Shown here piece by piece: positions 60,451-64,000 of a DNA stretch of 64,000 bases. The notes beneath the pieces are model-generated. The model was given only the letters and a program-made list of their open reading frames with translations, did not search any database and was not told where the DNA came from. A program made the position numbers and the translations under genes. The DNA is from CADEED01 sp046733635. Its GTDB lineage: Bacteria > Pseudomonadota > Gammaproteobacteria > Steroidobacterales > Steroidobacteraceae. The stretch is taken from positions 1 to 64,000 of the forward strand of contig JBKPPO010000091.1 of NCBI GenBank assembly GCA_046733635.1, given 5' to 3'. How positions within the stretch are numbered: position 1 is the stretch's first letter; each line of letters begins with the position of its first letter.

Positions 60451-61755
60451 CTAGACGTTGGCGCGCATCACGCGCCGCATGTGCGAAAAACCCATGGCGC
60501 CCGCCGTCACGAACAACAGCGGCAGCACCAGCGAAAAGATGCCCGAACCAGGCCGGAGCGACTCCAGCCCCTGATAGATCAGGATTCCGGCGGGCGGTGC
60601 GATGGCGCCGCGCACTCCGGTGAGCGTCACGTGGACACCCATGTAATGCTGCGCGCGGCCGACCGACGCGAAGTCATTGTGCCCGAGATTCCATCCGAGG
60701 TTTGCGCCGGCGGAAGCGATGGCGAGCAACAACGCGCCGAACCACAACATCGGCATGGCGTGCAGCGCCGTCCCGAGTGTGAAGGCAAACACGGCGGCCA
60801 CCAGCACCCAGCTCTGCCGCGCCCGGTATTCGACCACGTGTCCCTGGTCGAACATCCGGGCCCAGAACGGGACGAACAGCGGCAGCAGTCCCAGTGGAAC
60901 CACGGACAACAGCGCGATCTGCAGGCTGGCCGAGAGATGCAGGTGTTCGCTGAAGATCACCACGAGCTGCGACGTGAGCATGAGGTTGCCGCCGCCGAAT
61001 ACACCCATCCAGAACATGTACTCGCGGAAATGAGCGTCCTTGCGCAGGATCTCGAACAACATGCCGAGGCTGAAGGGCTCGCTCCGGCCCACCGCCGCAT
61101 TTTCTTCGGCGAGCAGCGCGAATTCGCGGCGTACGCGTGCCGCGCGATACAGCCAGGCGGCGAGCAGGCCCGCCGCCGTGCCCGCGCCGAACAACCATCG
61201 TGAGTCGATGGCGCCCTTGTCGAGCGTCCATGCCGCGAGCGCCGCGGCGGATGCCACCGCCAGCGAGCTCACGATCACGATGCGACCGGTGTACCGGCCC
61301 AACGCCGAGCGCGGGTAGTTTGCACTCCAGACCGCCGCGCGTACGGTGAGCAAGCCTGTCCACACCACGCGAGCGACGAGTATCGAGACCACGGCGAACG
61401 CCAGGCCGCCGATCGCTCGCGGCGCGGCGCCGATGAGTCCCACGAGCAGCGCGAAGGCGGCCTGCAACCCCGTCATCAGTGCGATTCGGGACCGGCCGTG
61501 AGCCAGGTTGGCCCAGACGAAACTCACGACATTCGACAATGCGGGGGCGCCGCTCACGAAGGCGACGGCGAGGTTCACCATCCACGGATCAGCGGCGTCG
61601 GCGAACGTCTTCTTGATGAGGACCGCGGCAGTCGCGCCCTCGACGAGTCCCAGGGTGAGACCCAGCAGCGCCCAAGGAGCGATCTCCCGTCGGAACGCCG
61701 CTTCTGCGGCCAGCGAATCGGGGGGCGCCGCCCGCCAGAATCTCGGAAACATCAA
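60451..61755 (-). CDS. MFS-like membrane transporter
   Basis: A 434-residue protein with about 12 hydrophobic segments. Visible helices include LLGLTLGLVEGATAAVLI, LMTGLQAAFALLVGLIGA, and a C-terminal VLPLLFVTAGAMGF. Its loops hold basic residues as expected for the cytoplasmic side (YRAARVRREF). The ATG overlaps the M17 peptidase stop. The substrate is unknown; the location between ilvD and an aminopeptidase is suggestive of amino acids or peptides, but that is inference. Confidence 0.8.
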   Translation of the reverse strand: MMFPRFWRAAPPDSLAAEAAFRREIAPWALLGLTLGLVEGATAAVLIKKTFADAADPWMVNLAVAFVSGAPALSNVVSFVWANLAHGRSRIALMTGLQAAFALLVGLIGAAPRAIGGLAFAVVSILVARVVWTGLLTVRAAVWSANYPRSALGRYTGRIVIVSSLAVASAAALAAWTLDKGAIDSRWLFGAGTAAGLLAAWLYRAARVRREFALLAEENAAVGRSEPFSLGMLFEILRKDAHFREYMFWMGVFGGGNLMLTSQLVVIFSEHLHLSASLQIALLSVVPLGLLPLFVPFWARMFDQGHVVEYRARQSWVLVAAVFAFTLGTALHAMPMLWFGALLLAIASAGANLGWNLGHNDFASVGRAQHYMGVHVTLTGVRGAIAPPAGILIYQGLESLRPGSGIFSLVLPLLFVTAGAMGFSHMRRVMRANV

Positions 61756-63143
61756 CCCAATCGCTGCCGGATCATCCGGTACAGCGCGCGCACGGTATGA
61801 GGATCACCACCCACCGGCCGGCCGGGTCTCTCCTTGGGATTCCACGCGTAGACATCGGCATGCAGCCAGTTGCGCGTGCGGGTCACGAAGCGCTTCAGGA
61901 ACAACGCGCCGATGATCGATCCCGCAAACGGGCCGGGCGACACATTATTAAGGTCCGCGATCCGGCTGCCGAAGTCGTCGTCATACCCGGCCCACAGCGG
62001 CATGGGCCACAGGGGGTCGGCTTCGCGCTCCCCCACCCGTCGCAACTCTTCTGCGAGCTCCGGCGGATTGGAGTAGATGGCGGGTAGTTCGGGCCCGAGC
62101 GCCACGCGCGCGGCGCCAGTGAGTGTGGCGAGGTCGATGAGCAACTCCGGTTGCTCCTGATCCGCCTCGGTCAACGCGTCCGCGAGCACGAGGCGGCCTT
62201 CGGCGTCGGTATTGCCCACCTCCACCGTGAGACCCTGCCGGGACCGCAACACATCACTGGGCCGGAACGAACGCCCGGAGACACTGTTCTCCACGGCAGC
62301 GATCAGAAGTCGCAACTGGATGGGCGCATCCGCGCCCATGAGCATGCGCGCCAGCGCGAGCGCCAGGGCGGCGCCACCCATGTCCTTCTTCATGAGGATC
62401 ATGCCGCTCGACGGTTTGATGTCGAGACCTCCGGTGTCGAAGCAGACGCCCTTGCCGACGAGCGTCACACGCGGCGCGCCGCGTTTGCCCCAGCGAAGAT
62501 CGATGAGACGCGGCTCCCGCGCACTGCCCTTTCCCACTTCATAGATCAGTGGATAGTTCTGGCGAAGCAGGTCCTCGCCCACCAGGATCCGGCACTCGGC
62601 TTCGTGCTGCAGCGCGAGCCGTTGCACGGCTTCGCCGAGTTCTGCCGGGCCGAGATCGTTCGCGGGGGTGTTGATCAGGTCGCGCGCCTCGCTGAGCGCC
62701 TCGTTCGCGAGCCGCACGTATTCCAGGTCGGTTCCGGATGGCACCACGAGCGCGGGCACCTCGGCCGAAGACTTCTTATATCGGGTGAATCGATAGGCGC
62801 CGTACTCCCAACCGAGAGTGAGCTGCGTGGCGCCGACGGAGCTGAAGCTGCCCGCGAAGCGGTATTTGCCTGGTGGGAGCCGGTCGGGCAGTCCCACGGA
62901 GGTCCACAAGGTTGGCTCGCTGAGATCCGCCATCGCTCCAAGACCCACCGCGACGCCCGCGATCTCGCCCTGGGCCCCGGGTACGACCAGGATCTTCTGC
63001 TTTTCCGCCAGGAAGCCCTGCGCCCGGGCCCAGGACCGCACTGCAGCGGGCTGCAGCTCGAGCCAGGACGACAGACCTTGTTCGCCCATCAACCAGATGG
63101 GTCGTGCGCCTTGGGCGTCGGCTTCGCTGAGGAGGTGACTCAC
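61752..63143 (-). CDS. M17 leucyl aminopeptidase-family protease
   Basis: A 463-residue metallo-aminopeptidase. The GTG start at 63143 is weak in ribosome-site terms, but the protein reads from there. Two-metal site residues are all visible: VGKGVCFDTGGLDIKPSSGM, MKKDMGGAA, and VGNTDAEGRLVLADAL with its Asp, Glu and Arg. The N-terminal domain is diverged from PepA, so it is a family member rather than PepA. It removes N-terminal residues from peptides. Divergent from the ilv leader. Confidence 0.92.
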   Translation of the reverse strand: MSHLLSEADAQGARPIWLMGEQGLSSWLELQPAAVRSWARAQGFLAEKQKILVVPGAQGEIAGVAVGLGAMADLSEPTLWTSVGLPDRLPPGKYRFAGSFSSVGATQLTLGWEYGAYRFTRYKKSSAEVPALVVPSGTDLEYVRLANEALSEARDLINTPANDLGPAELGEAVQRLALQHEAECRILVGEDLLRQNYPLIYEVGKGSAREPRLIDLRWGKRGAPRVTLVGKGVCFDTGGLDIKPSSGMILMKKDMGGAALALALARMLMGADAPIQLRLLIAAVENSVSGRSFRPSDVLRSRQGLTVEVGNTDAEGRLVLADALTEADQEQPELLIDLATLTGAARVALGPELPAIYSNPPELAEELRRVGEREADPLWPMPLWAGYDDDFGSRIADLNNVSPGPFAGSIIGALFLKRFVTRTRNWLHADVYAWNPKERPGRPVGGDPHTVRALYRMIRQRLG

Positions 63144-63197
63144 GGGAAAAAGTTTAAAGGATCAGGTTCCTACGCGCTCTCTCGACGGGCACCGTCG

Positions 63198-63227
63198 TTG
63201 ACAATGGATGAACACCCGTGGTGTCAT
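63198..63227 (+). promoter_or_regulatory. Candidate ilv promoter
   Basis: A perfect TTGACA (63198-63203) is followed after 18 bases by TGTCAT (63222-63227, four of six matches to TATAAT). Transcription would begin near 63234, only about six bases before the leader-peptide ATG at 63240, so that peptide may be translated from a nearly leaderless mRNA. Confidence 0.5.
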
Positions 63228-63239
63228 CGCGCGCATTGT

Positions 63240-63377
63240 ATGCAGGCCCAGACCTCCCAGTCCCTCACGAAACTCCGCAGCGCTGATCCGGCGCGCGACC
63301 TCGTGGGCGTCGTACTGGTATCCCTTCCGCTGCTCCTTATCGGGAGTACGGTGCGGGACGCCTGCTTGACGCGCTAA
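63240..63377 (+). CDS. ilv leader peptide (attenuation)
   Basis: A 45-residue peptide ending at TAA 63375-63377. Residues 21-34 (LVGVVLVSLPLLLI) contain Leu, Val and Ile at 11 of 14 positions, at 63300-63341, the hallmark of a control peptide for branched-chain amino-acid genes. It is followed at once by antiterminator and terminator structures and then ilvC. An in-frame ATG at 63204 could add 12 residues but overlaps the promoter. No strong ribosome site precedes either start. A ribosome slowed at the control codons would leave the antiterminator arm (63349-63357) free to pair. Confidence 0.8.
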   Translation: MQAQTSQSLTKLRSADPARDLVGVVLVSLPLLLIGSTVRDACLTR

Positions 63378-63435
63378 CACACGGACAAGCATTCACCTAA
63401 AACCCCGCACCGGCCAAGCCGATGCGGGGTTTTTC
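63349..63435 (+). terminator. ilvC attenuator: antiterminator arm and terminator
   Basis: The terminator is AAAACCCCGCA (63399-63409) paired with TGCGGGGTTTT (63423-63433) around a 13-base loop, ending in TTTTT. An upstream segment CGGTGCGGG (63349-63357) is perfectly complementary over nine bases to CCCGCACCG (63404-63412), which overlaps the terminator's left arm, so the two structures exclude each other. The end of the terminator is 33 bases before the ilvC ATG. Confidence 0.85.
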
Positions 63436-63467
63436 TTATGATCGTTTGAAGGACACTGGAGCAGACA

Positions 63468-64000
63468 ATGACGAAGTTGTACTCGGGCAAAGACGTAGAC
63501 AAGAAGGCGCTCAAGAAAGCCCGGATCGCCATCCTGGGCTACGGCAGCCAGGGCCGCGCGCATGCGCTCAACTTGAAGGACAGCGGCCATGACGTCGTCG
63601 TTGGCGTGCGCAAGAAGGGCGACAGCTGGAAAAAGGCGAAGAAGGATGGCCTCAAGGTCGCCGAACCCGCCGAAGCCGTGAAGGGCGCGTCGCTCGTCGC
63701 GATGCTGGTCCCCGACCTCGCGCAGGCCGAGCTCTACAACCAGGTGGAGAAGTCGCTCGAGAAGGGAGCGACCCTGCTCTTCGCGCATGGCCTGAACGTT
63801 CATTTCAAGCTGATCAAGCCGCGCAAGGACCTCGACGTCTCGCTGATCGCGCCCAAGGGTCCCGGTGACCTCGTGCGCCGCCAGTACCAGCAGGGTCGCG
63901 GCGTCCCTTCGCTGATCGCGGTATATCAGAACGCCACGGGCAAGGCCTTCGACAAGGCGCTCGCGTACGGCCATGGCATCGGCGGCACGCGCGGCGGCGT
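63468..64000 (+). CDS. ilvC: Ketol-acid reductoisomerase, N-terminal part
   Basis: The frame runs off the window end; about 177 residues are visible. The start at 63468 follows GGAG. The Rossmann motif IAILGYGSQGRAHALNLKDS binds NADPH. The next blocks (LVAMLVPDLAQAELY, TLLFAHGLNVHF, VSLIAPKGPGDLVRR) match IlvC. It converts acetolactate and acetohydroxybutyrate in valine, leucine and isoleucine synthesis. It is controlled by the attenuator just upstream, so transcription should respond to charged Leu-, Val- and Ile-tRNA levels. Confidence 0.97.
   Translation, partial: MTKLYSGKDVDKKALKKARIAILGYGSQGRAHALNLKDSGHDVVVGVRKKGDSWKKAKKDGLKVAEPAEAVKGASLVAMLVPDLAQAELYNQVEKSLEKGATLLFAHGLNVHFKLIKPRKDLDVSLIAPKGPGDLVRRQYQQGRGVPSLIAVYQNATGKAFDKALAYGHGIGGTRGG

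Noticed and set aside
62151..63377. Long plus-strand frame ending at the ilv leader peptide
   Set aside because: All but the last 45 codons are antisense to the M17 peptidase. Only the short terminal leader peptide is supported.
1..64000. tRNA, rRNA, CRISPR, insertion sequences or prophage
   Set aside because: I looked for T-loop GTTCGA patterns, regularly spaced repeats, transposase or integrase motifs and found none I could support.

Overview
The window is GC-rich, densely packed chromosomal DNA from a gammaproteobacterium. Many genes overlap by four bases (ATGA or GTGA). The gene orders fabD-fabG-acpP-fabF-pabC-mltG-tmk-holB-pilZ and gspG-N are gammaproteobacterial. The Caulobacter/Xanthomonas-type TonB-dependent receptor, the tonB-exbB-exbD-exbD set and the fatty-acid oxidation genes suggest a Steroidobacter/Xanthomonadales-like lineage. 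That placement is inferred from gene content, not measured. I see no tRNA, rRNA, insertion sequence, prophage or CRISPR array.

Layout. 1-3180: end of a thiolase, a membrane-anchored unknown, a two-domain VOC protein with a histone-H1-like Lys/Ala tail, and an exported aldo/keto reductase. 3190-12750: a carbohydrate-uptake locus with a ThuA-like protein, an SMP-30 lactonase, a TonB-dependent receptor, a tandem GH43 protein and a large PVC-type cytochrome c dehydrogenase. Two LacI-type operator-like palindromes lie between the divergent SMP-30 and receptor genes. 13160-15340: a secreted subtilisin-type protease ending in a GlyGly-CTERM sorting tail. 15460-22320: small unknowns, a TIR-like protein divergent from an EEP-family hydrolase, a FadJ-like multienzyme, a cNMP-binding/rhodanese protein and a TraB/GumN protein.

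22350-31710 (minus strand): the fatty-acid, folate, DNA-replication and peptidoglycan cluster, headed by rhombosortase. 31770-37480 (plus): type II secretion genes gspG-N without gspCDEF. The substrate (GlyGly-CTERM protease), the presumed processing enzyme (rhombosortase) and part of the export machine are therefore all in one window. 37480-48200 (minus): an AddAB-like helicase/nuclease pair, AlaA-like aminotransferase, and an oligopeptide-type ABC transporter without a binding protein. 48250-53290: EtfBA, a peroxiredoxin, an ankyrin lipoprotein, HMG-CoA lyase and a CaiB-type CoA transferase, which fits acyl-CoA and leucine catabolism.

53360-58490 (minus): a TonB energy-transduction operon (tonB, exbB, two exbD) followed by two tandem paralogous TPR-like periplasmic proteins. 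58750-64000: ilvD, an MFS transporter, an M17 aminopeptidase, and divergently ilvC (cut by the window end). ilvC is preceded by a classical transcription attenuator: a 45-residue leader peptide with a Leu/Val/Ile run, an antiterminator arm and a strong terminator hairpin. This attenuator is the best-supported regulatory system in the window.
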